Assembly (NCBI RefSeq): GCF_025145845.1
Contig: NZ_CP102253.1
Coordinates: forward strand, 1,240,001-1,304,000
Reading direction: 5' to 3'
Length of the DNA stretch: 64,000 bases
From: Alistipes shahii WAL 8301
GTDB taxonomy: Bacteria; Bacteroidota; Bacteroidia; Bacteroidales; Rikenellaceae
Of the stretch, positions 24,512 to 32,806 are shown in pieces; position 1 is the first letter of the stretch; each line of letters opens with the position of its first letter. Position numbers and translations under genes: made by a program. The notes beneath the pieces are model-generated. The model was not told the DNA's origin. It saw nothing but the letters and a program-made list of their open reading frames with translations, and did not search any database.

Positions 24512-25984
24512 ATGACAAAACGCATCATCTTTATCTTCGCGGCGCTCTGCTCGTTGCAGGCCCGCGCGAGTGTCCGGCCCGCACAGGCTGACACTGTACG
24601 GTACACATCCTTCACCGATGCCGCAGAGCTGCTCCAGCCGGTGCAGCCCACCCATCTCGACGGCGTGATTCTTCCGATGCGCGGAAGCGGCAACTGGTTT
24701 GTCGGTATCGCCGGAGGCTCGACCGCCTTTCTCGGTACGCTGCTCGGCTGCGAGGACCTGTTCGGACGCATCGAAACATCGTACAGCCTCGCCGTCGGCA
24801 AGTGGTTCACGCCCTCGGTCGGCGCACGGATCAATTACAGCGGATCGCGCTTCAAGGACGCCCGGTTGTCCACACAGAGGTACCACTATGTCCATGCGGA
24901 TCTGCTGTGGAATGTTCTCGGCCGCGGGTATGCCCGGCAGGAGCAGGTGCGCTGGGGGCTCGTTCCCTTTGCGGGCATCGGCCTGCTGCATCATGCTACG
25001 AACGGGCACAACCCGTTTGCGGTCTCCTACGGCGTACAGGGGCAGTACCGCATCTCCCGAAGGGTAAGCGCCGTCGCGGAACTCTCCGGCACGACCACCT
25101 TTCAGGACTTCGACGGCTACGGCCGCGCCAATCGTTTGGGCGACCACATGCTGTCGCTGACCGCCGGATTCACGTTCCATATCGGCAAGACCGGCTGGAA
25201 GCGGGCCGTGGACGCTGCACCCTATATCCGCCGCAGCGAACGGCTTGCGGAGTATGTGGATTTCCTGTCGGAGGAGAACCGACGCTATGCGGGCCGGCAC
25301 GACTGCGACCGGCGGACGCTGGCCGAGCTGAAGAAGATACTGGAGATCGAGGGCCTGCTCGACGCTTACGGGCATATCCTGCAAGAGGACGGCGAGGTCG
25401 GCAAAGATTACCCTGTGAACAATTACAGCGGGCTGAACTCGCTGCGTGCGCGGCTGAAGAACCGGCAGTGGGACGGAACGTCGCCCCTCGATACGACGGA
25501 GGTTCGGCCCGGCGGCGGGTCGGTTTCCGTGCGTGTGGAGGCCGGTAGTGCGAATTCCCGGTACGGGTGTAATGCCCGCCGCGACTCCCTTACTGCGGAT
25601 TCCGTCGCTTTCCGGCCGGCCGGCGGCGAATGTATCGGCGCTCCCGTCTATTTCTTTTTCAGCCTCAATACGGCCCGTTTGACAGACCCCTCCCAGTTGG
25701 TCAATCTCGACGAACTGGTACGAGTTGCAACGAAATACGGTCTGACGGTGAAGGTTACGGGAGCGGCCGACAGTGCGACCGGAACAGTCGGTATCAACGA
25801 CGCCCTGAGTGTTTCGAGAGCAGACTATATAGCCTCGGAGCTGAACAAGCGGGGATTACCGTCCGACAGGATCACCAAGACCGGTGAAGGCGGCATTTCC
25901 GATTACGTTCCTACGGAAGCCAACCGGCACTCGAAGGTAGAACTGTTCTTCGACAAATTGGAAAAAACGGAGATTCATCCGTAA
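24512..25984 (+). CDS. OmpA-family outer membrane protein
   Basis: A 490-residue protein. It has a signal peptide (MTKRIIFIFAALCSLQARAS), an N-terminal region of about 200 residues that looks like a small beta barrel (GNWFVGIAGGSTAFLG ... MLSLTAGFTFHIG), a helical linker, and a C-terminal OmpA-like peptidoglycan-binding domain. That domain has 'YFFFSLNTARLTDPSQLVNL', VTGAADSATG and NRHSKVELFF. It starts 53 bp after mobV and ends the cluster. OmpA proteins in mating elements may shape donor-recipient contact (inference). A perfect terminator follows. Confidence 0.85.
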   Translation: MTKRIIFIFAALCSLQARASVRPAQADTVRYTSFTDAAELLQPVQPTHLDGVILPMRGSGNWFVGIAGGSTAFLGTLLGCEDLFGRIETSYSLAVGKWFTPSVGARINYSGSRFKDARLSTQRYHYVHADLLWNVLGRGYARQEQVRWGLVPFAGIGLLHHATNGHNPFAVSYGVQGQYRISRRVSAVAELSGTTTFQDFDGYGRANRLGDHMLSLTAGFTFHIGKTGWKRAVDAAPYIRRSERLAEYVDFLSEENRRYAGRHDCDRRTLAELKKILEIEGLLDAYGHILQEDGEVGKDYPVNNYSGLNSLRARLKNRQWDGTSPLDTTEVRPGGGSVSVRVEAGSANSRYGCNARRDSLTADSVAFRPAGGECIGAPVYFFFSLNTARLTDPSQLVNLDELVRVATKYGLTVKVTGAADSATGTVGINDALSVSRADYIASELNKRGLPSDRITKTGEGGISDYVPTEANRHSKVELFFDKLEKTEIHP

Positions 25985-25990
25985 GCGGAT

Positions 25991-26026
25991 AAAAAAGAGA
26001 GTATCGATGTCGATACTCTCTTTTTT
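25991..26026. terminator. Bidirectional terminator after ompA-like gene
   Basis: AAAAAAGAGAGTATCGA and TCGATACTCTCTTTTTT make a 17-bp perfect stem with a 2-base loop. It terminates the rightward transfer cluster and shields it from the leftward cargo operon. Confidence 0.88.
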
Positions 26027-26062
26027 AGTAGATGTTGTATTCCGGATTCTTTAAGCAGGATA

Positions 26063-26215
26063 TCAGTTGCCCGGTTTGAGATTTTTGTCGTAATCCCAGA
26101 AGAATTTTGCCTGTATAGGGGTGTTGTGGACCACTTTCAACTTGCCGCTATTCAGGCTGTGGATTACTTTTCTATCTTCTTCCGTCAACTTGAAATCAAA
26201 TTGTATAAGAATAAA
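26063..26215 (-). pseudogene. C-terminal remnant of an aldo/keto reductase-like gene
   Basis: On the minus strand a frame of about 50 codons without a start reads FDFKLTEEDRKVIHSLNSGK and then IQAKFFWDYDKNLKPGN before its stop. The FDFxLTxED pattern near a C-terminus is typical of aldo/keto reductases. The rest of the gene is gone. The remnant lies just beyond the 3' end of the cargo operon. Confidence 0.5.
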
Positions 26216-26359
26216 GCAATGAATTTTAACCTATTTCAGAGCAGGGATTCAAGGCGTTTCTTCTCGAGAGTCTCGGTCCTTCCGGAATTGAAATATATTT
26301 TCATCTGTCGATTGCGGGACGGAGTAGTCCCGGCTGTTATTTTGCTGTCTGAATAAATA

Positions 26360-26396
26360 CGCCCTTTTCCTGTTCTGCAGGGACAGAAAAAGGGCG
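26360..26396 (-). terminator. Terminator of the leftward cargo operon
   Basis: CGCCCTTTT (26360-26368) and AAAAGGGCG (26388-26396), with inner CTGT / ACAG pairing, lie 14 bp past the cupin stop codon. Confidence 0.75.
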
Positions 26397-26409
26397 CAGG
26401 AATAAAGGT

Positions 26410-26736
26410 TTATCCCTTGATCATAATAAGCAGCATCTTGAATGCCTTCACGGCATGTACCGAATGGGGTACGTTTGCCGGCATGATGAGCATCTGACCC
26501 TCCGTAAGACGATAAACGTCCTCTGCGATGTGAATTTCCGCCTCCCCGTCCAGTATCTGACATACGGCGTCGAAAGGCGCGGTATGCTCGCTCAGTTGCT
26601 GTCCCTCGTCGAACGAGAAAAGCGTGAGGTTACCCGCCCGGTTATGGATGAACTCTTGACTTACGATACTGCCTTCGGCATACTCGATTTTTTCTTTGGG
26701 CGAAAACGGCCCTTTCATCAATTCCAATTTTTTCAT
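26410..26736 (-). CDS. Cupin-domain protein (108 aa)
   Basis: A single-domain cupin: LFSFDEGQQLSEHTAPFDA carries motif 1, with one visible histidine and an acidic residue, and LTEGQMLIMPANVPHSVHAV is motif 2. Small cupins of this type bind a metal and either catalyse or sense a small ligand; the substrate is unknown. It is the last gene of the seven-gene leftward operon, 9 bp after the CcdA-like gene. Confidence 0.82.
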   Translation of the reverse strand: MKKLELMKGPFSPKEKIEYAEGSIVSQEFIHNRAGNLTLFSFDEGQQLSEHTAPFDAVCQILDGEAEIHIAEDVYRLTEGQMLIMPANVPHSVHAVKAFKMLLIMIKG

Positions 26737-26745
26737 CTCGATACA

Positions 26746-27456
26746 TTAAATGTAATAAATCACAAAATAATAAATCCCTGCCAAAATGAACGCGACCGCA
26801 ACGATCAGGTTCAACCATTTCTGGAACTGGTTTACCCGGTTGTAGAATCGCCCCAGGCTCGACATGCCGAAGGCTACGATCCAGGCGATGAGCACCACCA
26901 GAATTCCCGAGGCCACGGCGAATACAACCGGATAGAGGTAGCCTCCCGGCTCCAGCGCCGCCATCGGCAACAGCATACCGAAATAAAATACGCCGCTGAT
27001 GGGACAAAAGGCCAGCGCGAACAGCAGCCCCAGCACGAACGCTCCGAAACTGCCCCGCAGACGCTTGCTGCTCTCCGAAGCTCGGAAACCGAACTTGCCG
27101 AAAGGGAACTTACTGCCCAGCAGCAGGAATACCCCATAGACGATCAGCGTCGGAGCGAGAATGTACCCGCCATAGTCGCTGACGAGGCTCTGAACAAAAA
27201 ACGTGCTGGCCCCTTTCTTCAAAACGGGAATACAGATCAGTCCCAGCACCGTATAGGATACGATGCGCCCCAGAGTATAGAACAGTCCGTTTGCGAACAC
27301 ACGCCTGCCGCCGCTCATATCCCGGCCGATGTATCCGAGGACCATGACGTTGGTCGTGAAAGTACAGGGACTCACCGATGTCAGTATACCCAGCAGGAAC
27401 GCCGTGAGAACCGGCAGATTGCAATTATCGAGTAAAGAATTTACGAATTGCTCCAT
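26746..27456 (-). CDS. CcdA-like / ArsG-type membrane thiol transporter
   Basis: A 236-residue inner-membrane protein with about six spans. It has one cysteine in each half at the positions used by CcdA/DsbD electron carriers: SPC at Cys31 and AFCP at Cys151. CcdA proteins pass electrons from cytosolic thioredoxin to the periplasm. Close relatives in Bacteroides are annotated as ArsG, linked to organoarsenical resistance. Its neighbours are a cytosolic thioredoxin-like protein and an exported one, exactly the partners an electron relay would need. Which of the two roles applies cannot be settled from sequence. Confidence 0.82.
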   Translation of the reverse strand: MEQFVNSLLDNCNLPVLTAFLLGILTSVSPCTFTTNVMVLGYIGRDMSGGRRVFANGLFYTLGRIVSYTVLGLICIPVLKKGASTFFVQSLVSDYGGYILAPTLIVYGVFLLLGSKFPFGKFGFRASESSKRLRGSFGAFVLGLLFALAFCPISGVFYFGMLLPMAALEPGGYLYPVVFAVASGILVVLIAWIVAFGMSSLGRFYNRVNQFQKWLNLIVAVAFILAGIYYFVIYYI

Positions 27457-27465
27457 CGCACGGGC

Positions 27466-27888
27466 TTATTCTTTCAACAGCTTCCCGATATCTTCGGCCA
27501 ACTGCTTGCGGAACTTTTCGGTATTCGTCCGTGCATTTTCGATGGCGAACTTGGAAATGTTACGGACCGTTTCCTTATCACCGGCATCGTGACGGATCAG
27601 CAACAGCGAAGTCCAGGCTATCTCATATTTCTTGGCTTCGTCCTTGCCTTCGGGTTTCGAAAAATCCACGACCCGGTAAGAGACGTTCTTCCCGTCGGCG
27701 GCAAGTTCCTCCGCCACCTCCTGCGAATTTTTCTTGATAGCCTGACAGGTCTGGCACTGTTTCACTCCATGGAACACGACGACCTCTACGGCCGGTTTGT
27801 CGTGCTTCGCCTCGTTTTGAGCCCGGACAACTCCGTTGCCGAACATGAGGGCTGCCAGAAGAGGCAGCATGATTTTTACGGTTTTCAT
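27466..27888 (-). CDS. Exported thioredoxin-like protein, ArsF type
   Basis: A 140-residue protein with a cleavable signal peptide (MKTVKIMLPLLAALMFGNGV, VRAQ) and a thioredoxin-like body. The active-site motif CQTC (C45, C48) follows VVVFHGVK. Bacteroides homologues are called ArsF, 'nitrophenyl compound nitroreductase subunit', from arsenic operons. It lies between the membrane electron carrier and the cytosolic thioredoxin-like gene (9 and 21 bp gaps). I infer it receives electrons in the periplasm. Confidence 0.8.
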   Translation of the reverse strand: MKTVKIMLPLLAALMFGNGVVRAQNEAKHDKPAVEVVVFHGVKQCQTCQAIKKNSQEVAEELAADGKNVSYRVVDFSKPEGKDEAKKYEIAWTSLLLIRHDAGDKETVRNISKFAIENARTNTEKFRKQLAEDIGKLLKE

Positions 27889-27909
27889 TTTTCGTCTTCT
27901 TTTAATTGG

Positions 27910-28149
27910 TTATCGATACTTTTTCAATATTTCCTTGATTTCGTCCACCGACAGGTCGCGGCCGAAGGATACGGCCTTTTCGTCGATGATGAGCGCCGGC
28001 ATCTGCAGCACCTCGTACTGCAATGCCTTCGTGATGTCGTGAATGAACTCCACCTCCAGATCCAACCCCAGTTCGTCGACTGCGATCCGGGCGTTGTCGT
28101 ACATCTGGCTGCATGAAGAGCATCCTCCTCCCAATACTTTTATTTCCAT
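27910..28149 (-). CDS. Small thioredoxin-like redox protein (ArsE type)
   Basis: A 79-residue protein beginning MEIKVLGGGCSSCSQMYDN, of the small redox-active disulfide (TM0996/MTH895) family. The CSSC motif is C10/C13, and the cis-proline loop is QMPALIID. No signal peptide, so it is cytosolic. I take ATG 28149; the frame extends upstream but overlaps the preceding gene's region without homology. In the operon it supplies the cytosolic side of the thiol chain (inference). Confidence 0.82.
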   Translation of the reverse strand: MEIKVLGGGCSSCSQMYDNARIAVDELGLDLEVEFIHDITKALQYEVLQMPALIIDEKAVSFGRDLSVDEIKEILKKYR

Positions 28150-28193
28150 TTCTTCCGTGTTTATGTGTATGAATTGAATTTGATTGTTTTCTG

Positions 28194-29918
28194 TTAAAAA
28201 ACGGTGAACAGCGACACCCGGAACCAGACCGAGTCGTGCCGGTCCGGCGTCCGGCTGATCGTATGCTGCGACGTCGATGGTACGGCCTGCTCGTAGCGGG
28301 AAAGATCGTAGACGGCCTCCGGAATACGGTTGCCCCGTCCGCAAAGCATCTGCCCCCGCAGACCGAACGTTCCGAACCGGAAATGCCTTGCCACGGTCAG
28401 TTCCGCCGTATACAGCTCCGCCGTATTGGCATAGTAGGCATAAGTCGTGAACGCATGCTGGAATTCCGTGTTTTTTTCCAGGTCGACTCCGACCTCATAG
28501 CGGCTCTCGGGAACTGTCCGGTGGCTCCAGCAACCGCGCAACTCCACATCGAACTTCTCCCCGGAATACCGGGCTCCGATTCCGAGGGAGGGGGTCAGCA
28601 ACACGTTGCGGATCAGGTAATCGTGGTCCTTGTAGGTCTCCTCGCGCATCATATAGCCGACGCCTCCGAGCAGCGACACGGTATAGTGCCGTCCCAGAAA
28701 ACGGGAAACCTTGAGTTCCGCACTTCCGTCCAGACGCTTCATCCCATAGCGGTTCTGTTCTCCGATCTTGCGGAAATCGTACACGTCCACACCGTCCTGA
28801 GACGACGAAATATAACGTTCGAAGATATTTTCCGTTCCCTTTTTATCCTCATAAGCGGCCTTCACCAAAAATTCCGCTCCCCACCGACGGTCATTCCACA
28901 ATATGCCCAGATCGGCATCGAAAGTATTGGCCGGAGCCCGGTAGAGATTCACCTTATAATTGTTCTCTTCCGTCTTCATCGTTTCACGGCCGTATCCCAG
29001 CAACAGATTCAGGCGCAACGCCCGCGAAGGGTCGGAATTGAACGTCAGATTCACGCCGTAAGCGTTGATATGCTGCCGTTGTTCCATGGAATTGAAAATC
29101 GGGCTGAAAATGTAGTCGAACATACCGAACCCGTATTCGATGAAGAAACCGGCGAACTGTCCGGTCCGGAAGTGTTTGACATCCGCATGCTGGCGATGGT
29201 GCATGAATTCCGCGTTCAGGGCTATGACATGGCGGCGGAATGCATAGGCGGCACCGGCCTTGAACGTAAGCCACGTGGAGATATCCTCTATACGGGGATC
29301 GTTCTGGCGGAATGCGAAATCGCCCGTATATTCCCCCGACATGCCCAGATCGAACCGCCCGAGCCGGAACGAGTACCCGCACATCAGATCGTACTTTTCA
29401 TAACGGAAGTCGCCGCCCGTCGAATCGGCAACAATGTAAGGCCAGTACAGTCCGGGATTGCGCAGTGCGCTCCAACCGACGTTGTCGTTTCCTCCTGCCG
29501 TAAATCCGATCCGGGCGAAGAACGTCGCCCGGTCGCCCTGCTTGTATCCGTCCGCCCGGACAGAAAAATCGCGGAACTCCTGCCCCTCGTAAGGCAGATA
29601 ATCCCCTTCCTGTCGTCCGGAAGCCCCGTCCGCAGCGATGAAGATCGTACCGGGCTTCTCTCTGACGAACCCGGGATTTTCGGCCGAAAAGTAGCGCCGC
29701 TCGCCGACCATGCGGTGTATCAGGGCCGGATTTCTCAGATAAGCGTCCCGCATGTCCGTCCCGGGCCGCAACGAACGGTTCTCGAACTCGGTCTGCAACG
29801 GGGAATTCGACGCCGTCGAGGTCAGCCTCTCCTGCCCCCTGACGGAAGGAACGCTACACAGGCTGCATAGGAGCGCAGCGACGATTCCCGGTGTGAAATA
29901 TGTGTGTCTTAAAGGCAT
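28194..29918 (-). CDS. DUF6850 outer-membrane beta-barrel protein
   Basis: A 574-residue protein with signal peptide (MPLRHTYFTPGIVAALLCSL) and a long succession of amphipathic strands with aromatic girdles, ending WFRVSLFTVF. The terminal Phe is typical of outer-membrane barrels. The DUF6850 assignment rests on overall pattern and on its constant partnership with DUF4876 lipoproteins and a TonB receptor in Bacteroidales. It starts 12 bp after the TonB receptor gene. Function unknown; probably helps take up the receptor's ligand. Confidence 0.75.
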   Translation of the reverse strand: MPLRHTYFTPGIVAALLCSLCSVPSVRGQERLTSTASNSPLQTEFENRSLRPGTDMRDAYLRNPALIHRMVGERRYFSAENPGFVREKPGTIFIAADGASGRQEGDYLPYEGQEFRDFSVRADGYKQGDRATFFARIGFTAGGNDNVGWSALRNPGLYWPYIVADSTGGDFRYEKYDLMCGYSFRLGRFDLGMSGEYTGDFAFRQNDPRIEDISTWLTFKAGAAYAFRRHVIALNAEFMHHRQHADVKHFRTGQFAGFFIEYGFGMFDYIFSPIFNSMEQRQHINAYGVNLTFNSDPSRALRLNLLLGYGRETMKTEENNYKVNLYRAPANTFDADLGILWNDRRWGAEFLVKAAYEDKKGTENIFERYISSSQDGVDVYDFRKIGEQNRYGMKRLDGSAELKVSRFLGRHYTVSLLGGVGYMMREETYKDHDYLIRNVLLTPSLGIGARYSGEKFDVELRGCWSHRTVPESRYEVGVDLEKNTEFQHAFTTYAYYANTAELYTAELTVARHFRFGTFGLRGQMLCGRGNRIPEAVYDLSRYEQAVPSTSQHTISRTPDRHDSVWFRVSLFTVF

Positions 29919-29930
29919 CCTCAGTGTATA

Positions 29931-32675
29931 TTAAAAACTGAATGTCATCTCGGCCCCGAAGAACGATTTCTGCCATACGCGCACGTTCTGGTTGTAGCGG
30001 TTCTTATACAGGGGATTGATGTCCAGAATATTGTTCACGAAAAACGAGGCGCGTATCATCCGGCTGAACTCTTTGGTCACCTTGAAATTAACCGTCAGCG
30101 ATACGGGCAGCGTTTCGCTGAAATCCTCCTTATAGATATGATAGTGCCGCCACACCGTATGTCCGTCCTTAATCGACTGCAGTATCCGGTCGTCCACGGT
30201 ATGCATCCGACCGTCCGTATCGAAATAGGCGGAAGGGTATTCATCTCCCTTGATACGCATCTCTTCATTCAGCCAGATGAACTGGAAGAAGGTAGTGAAA
30301 ATCATTTTATAGCGCGGAATATTCGTGTTGAACCAAAGGTTCGTATTGAAAATCCGCTGGCGGGTGATATCCTGACGCCGGTAAATTCCCACGTACGGTT
30401 GCGGACGGTCGTCGTCCCTGAAGGCAGGATGGTACTGCAACGGAGCGCCCGAAGAGTAACGCGTATCATAATATGCGCCGTTGATCTCCACCGTCGTGGA
30501 CAGAGGGATGATTTTCGGGAAGCGCAGCAGGTACTCCAGACCTTTTTTCTCGACCTTCATGCTGTTGCGTACGATGTCCATATCCACGAACGTGGCATAC
30601 GGGTCCGCCACATAATCCTCCTTTTCCGGCCGGCGGCCGACGATCGGCTGTCCGTCGATCGGATCGACATAGCGTGTGTAACGTACGGGAGAATACTCGG
30701 CGACGCTTTCGAATCCCCGGTCGGAGTGCTCCTTGAAAAAAGTCAGGGACAGGGAGTAGCCTTCGTATTCCACATCCCATCCCGCTTCGTATTTTGTATT
30801 CCGGTTCGGACGCAGGCTATTGTTCGTGACATCGTAGATTTTCGTATAGGTGATCAGATGGTTGAACGGATCGTCCTGCTTGGTATAAGCGTTCAACACG
30901 ATCATATCTTTGTAGACCCTGTCCGGGTAGATGTAATCGAGCGTAGGCAGCTTGTTCTCCTGTCCGAACCCGAAGCGGAACATATTGCGTAACGATTTGC
31001 CGCCGGCAAGATCGATATTGAACGACAACGCCGCATTGATACGGGGTTCGACCTGCAACTTTCTCAATTCGGTATATTTCGTGTCTAAATTGAACATCTG
31101 CGTAAACCGGACCCCGGCGTTCAGCTCGAAATCGAACCAGCGGTTCGAATGCTTCAGTTGTTCTTCCGCATAGGCTGCGCCGACCGACAGTGCGGGAATG
31201 CTTCGGTTGGGCACCGGACGCACGTATTCGTTGTTCCCCGGATAGGGCGGCCGGGTCATGTCGACCATAACGCCCTCCCCATAGTTCTTGGTCCGCTTCC
31301 ATGAAAGACCGTATATCACCTTGTGGCGGAAAGAACGCGTCTCGAAAAGAGATTCGGCATTCAGTTGCGTAAGCAGCGACAACGGCTTGTTCTCGATCTG
31401 GAAGGGACTGTAATAGGTAGAAGGAAGGTATATGCCCTCCGATTCGCCCTCCTCTGTCGCCAGCGGGGACGGAAGCGGCGTCCCGGTCTGCACGAGGCGA
31501 TTGCGGTCTATCAGGTCGTAGGTATAGTCCGCCGAAGCGATGAACTCGACATTATCGACGATCTTCCCCAGATCGTACATTTGCGCCTTGAATGAAGCGC
31601 CGGTCCTCGAATACTTGTTTCGGAACGACTCGTTGTAATCCTGCGTCAGCTCGTCCTCCTTAGCCTGGTTCAGCGTATAGACCTCGGACAGTTTGAAAAA
31701 GAGGAATAGCGTCTTGTCCCCCACATCGACGGAATTGTTATAGGTGACCTGGCCCGTCAGGCGGCTGTATTTGCTCATAGGGTCGCGGCGGTCGTCGTAA
31801 ACCGAAGTATAGTCGATTCCGGTATGCAGATAACCCATCTTCGGCGAAATGCGGAACCCCTTGCCCAGATAGATCAGCTTGGTAAGCGGATCGACCTTCA
31901 TGCGAAGCTGTGCGGGAGTAATGCCTATCTTCGAGGTCGTCTGAATGACGCCCGACGAGAGGTTTCCCAGTTTGGCCGAGGAAATGCCCTTGACGATCTC
32001 TATTTTGCGGATATGGTCGGTCGAAAGCGTTTTCAGATCGATGCCCCTGTTCATGCCGAGCCGGTCGCTGTATTCGTCGGTAGACAACCCCGGGATAGAA
32101 GCCCGAAAGCCGTCGTTATCCTGAGGGATGCCGTCCATGACGACTGCCATACCCAGCGACGTATTGTCGTCGCTGCCCGACTGACGCAGCGATATGCGGT
32201 TGAAACCGGTGGCACTCGACTCCCGGAACAATCCGCCCGGGATCAACGACAGCACGTCGGCTACCGACGTGGGCTGGATATGCTCCAACGCCTGTTGGTT
32301 GATGACGGCCGTAGAGCCTTGGTTTTTCTTATAATCCGCCATGACGACCACCTCCGCGAGCTCGTACGATTGTTCTTCGAGTACGATCACCAAGGGTTCC
32401 GGGCTACCGGCCTTCACCTTGACCTCCTTGTCGACATGGTTCAGGTACGAAACATTCAACGTATATTCCGTTCCCTTCGTTCCCGTAAACCGAAACTTTC
32501 CCTCGAGGTCCGTCGAGACTCCCGTTCCGAGTTCGGCGATGAACATCGTGGCGAAACTCAGCGGCTTGCCGTCCGAGTCCCGGACGACACCCTCCACAGT
32601 GGCTTTATCCGTCTGCGCGAAGAGTGCGGAGCATAGACCCGATATAAAAAAGGCTATGAATATCAGTTTCTTCAT
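29931..32675 (-). CDS. TonB-dependent outer-membrane receptor
   Basis: A 914-residue receptor. A signal peptide (MKKLIFIAFFISGLCSALFA) is followed by a carboxypeptidase-like beta-sandwich (residues about 22-105, KATVEGVVRDSDGKPLSFAT), a plug domain (about 110-230, TAVINQQALEHIQPTSVADV) and a 22-strand-type barrel ending SFFGAEMTFSF. It has no SusD partner, so the ligand is probably metal-, chelate- or cofactor-like rather than glycan. It is second in the leftward operon, behind the DUF4876 lipoprotein. The ligand is unknown. Confidence 0.92.
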   Translation of the reverse strand: MKKLIFIAFFISGLCSALFAQTDKATVEGVVRDSDGKPLSFATMFIAELGTGVSTDLEGKFRFTGTKGTEYTLNVSYLNHVDKEVKVKAGSPEPLVIVLEEQSYELAEVVVMADYKKNQGSTAVINQQALEHIQPTSVADVLSLIPGGLFRESSATGFNRISLRQSGSDDNTSLGMAVVMDGIPQDNDGFRASIPGLSTDEYSDRLGMNRGIDLKTLSTDHIRKIEIVKGISSAKLGNLSSGVIQTTSKIGITPAQLRMKVDPLTKLIYLGKGFRISPKMGYLHTGIDYTSVYDDRRDPMSKYSRLTGQVTYNNSVDVGDKTLFLFFKLSEVYTLNQAKEDELTQDYNESFRNKYSRTGASFKAQMYDLGKIVDNVEFIASADYTYDLIDRNRLVQTGTPLPSPLATEEGESEGIYLPSTYYSPFQIENKPLSLLTQLNAESLFETRSFRHKVIYGLSWKRTKNYGEGVMVDMTRPPYPGNNEYVRPVPNRSIPALSVGAAYAEEQLKHSNRWFDFELNAGVRFTQMFNLDTKYTELRKLQVEPRINAALSFNIDLAGGKSLRNMFRFGFGQENKLPTLDYIYPDRVYKDMIVLNAYTKQDDPFNHLITYTKIYDVTNNSLRPNRNTKYEAGWDVEYEGYSLSLTFFKEHSDRGFESVAEYSPVRYTRYVDPIDGQPIVGRRPEKEDYVADPYATFVDMDIVRNSMKVEKKGLEYLLRFPKIIPLSTTVEINGAYYDTRYSSGAPLQYHPAFRDDDRPQPYVGIYRRQDITRQRIFNTNLWFNTNIPRYKMIFTTFFQFIWLNEEMRIKGDEYPSAYFDTDGRMHTVDDRILQSIKDGHTVWRHYHIYKEDFSETLPVSLTVNFKVTKEFSRMIRASFFVNNILDINPLYKNRYNQNVRVWQKSFFGAEMTFSF

Positions 32676-32747
32676 TTATCCCCTCGTCATTCCATTCCGG
32701 TCTCCGTATACGGACCTGCCCCGTTATCTGGGACCGGAATTACAGAA

Positions 32748-32790
32748 TTGTCAGAGCACCCCCGGGAGTTTCCCGGACGAGCCCTGACAA
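32748..32790 (-). terminator. Intercistronic hairpin between lipoprotein and receptor genes
   Basis: TTGTCAG (32748-32754) pairs with CTGACAA (32784-32790), with inner CCGGGA / TCCCGG pairing. There is no following T-run, so it is more likely an RNA-stability element or attenuator that sets lipoprotein above receptor expression. Confidence 0.5.
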
Positions 32791-32806
32791 ATCCATTCTC
32801 CGGTGA

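Noticed and set aside
28236..29870. 544-residue plus-strand frame opposite the DUF6850 gene
   Set aside because: Composition is that of an antisense shadow (rich in R, H, V); the minus-strand protein has a signal peptide and barrel features.
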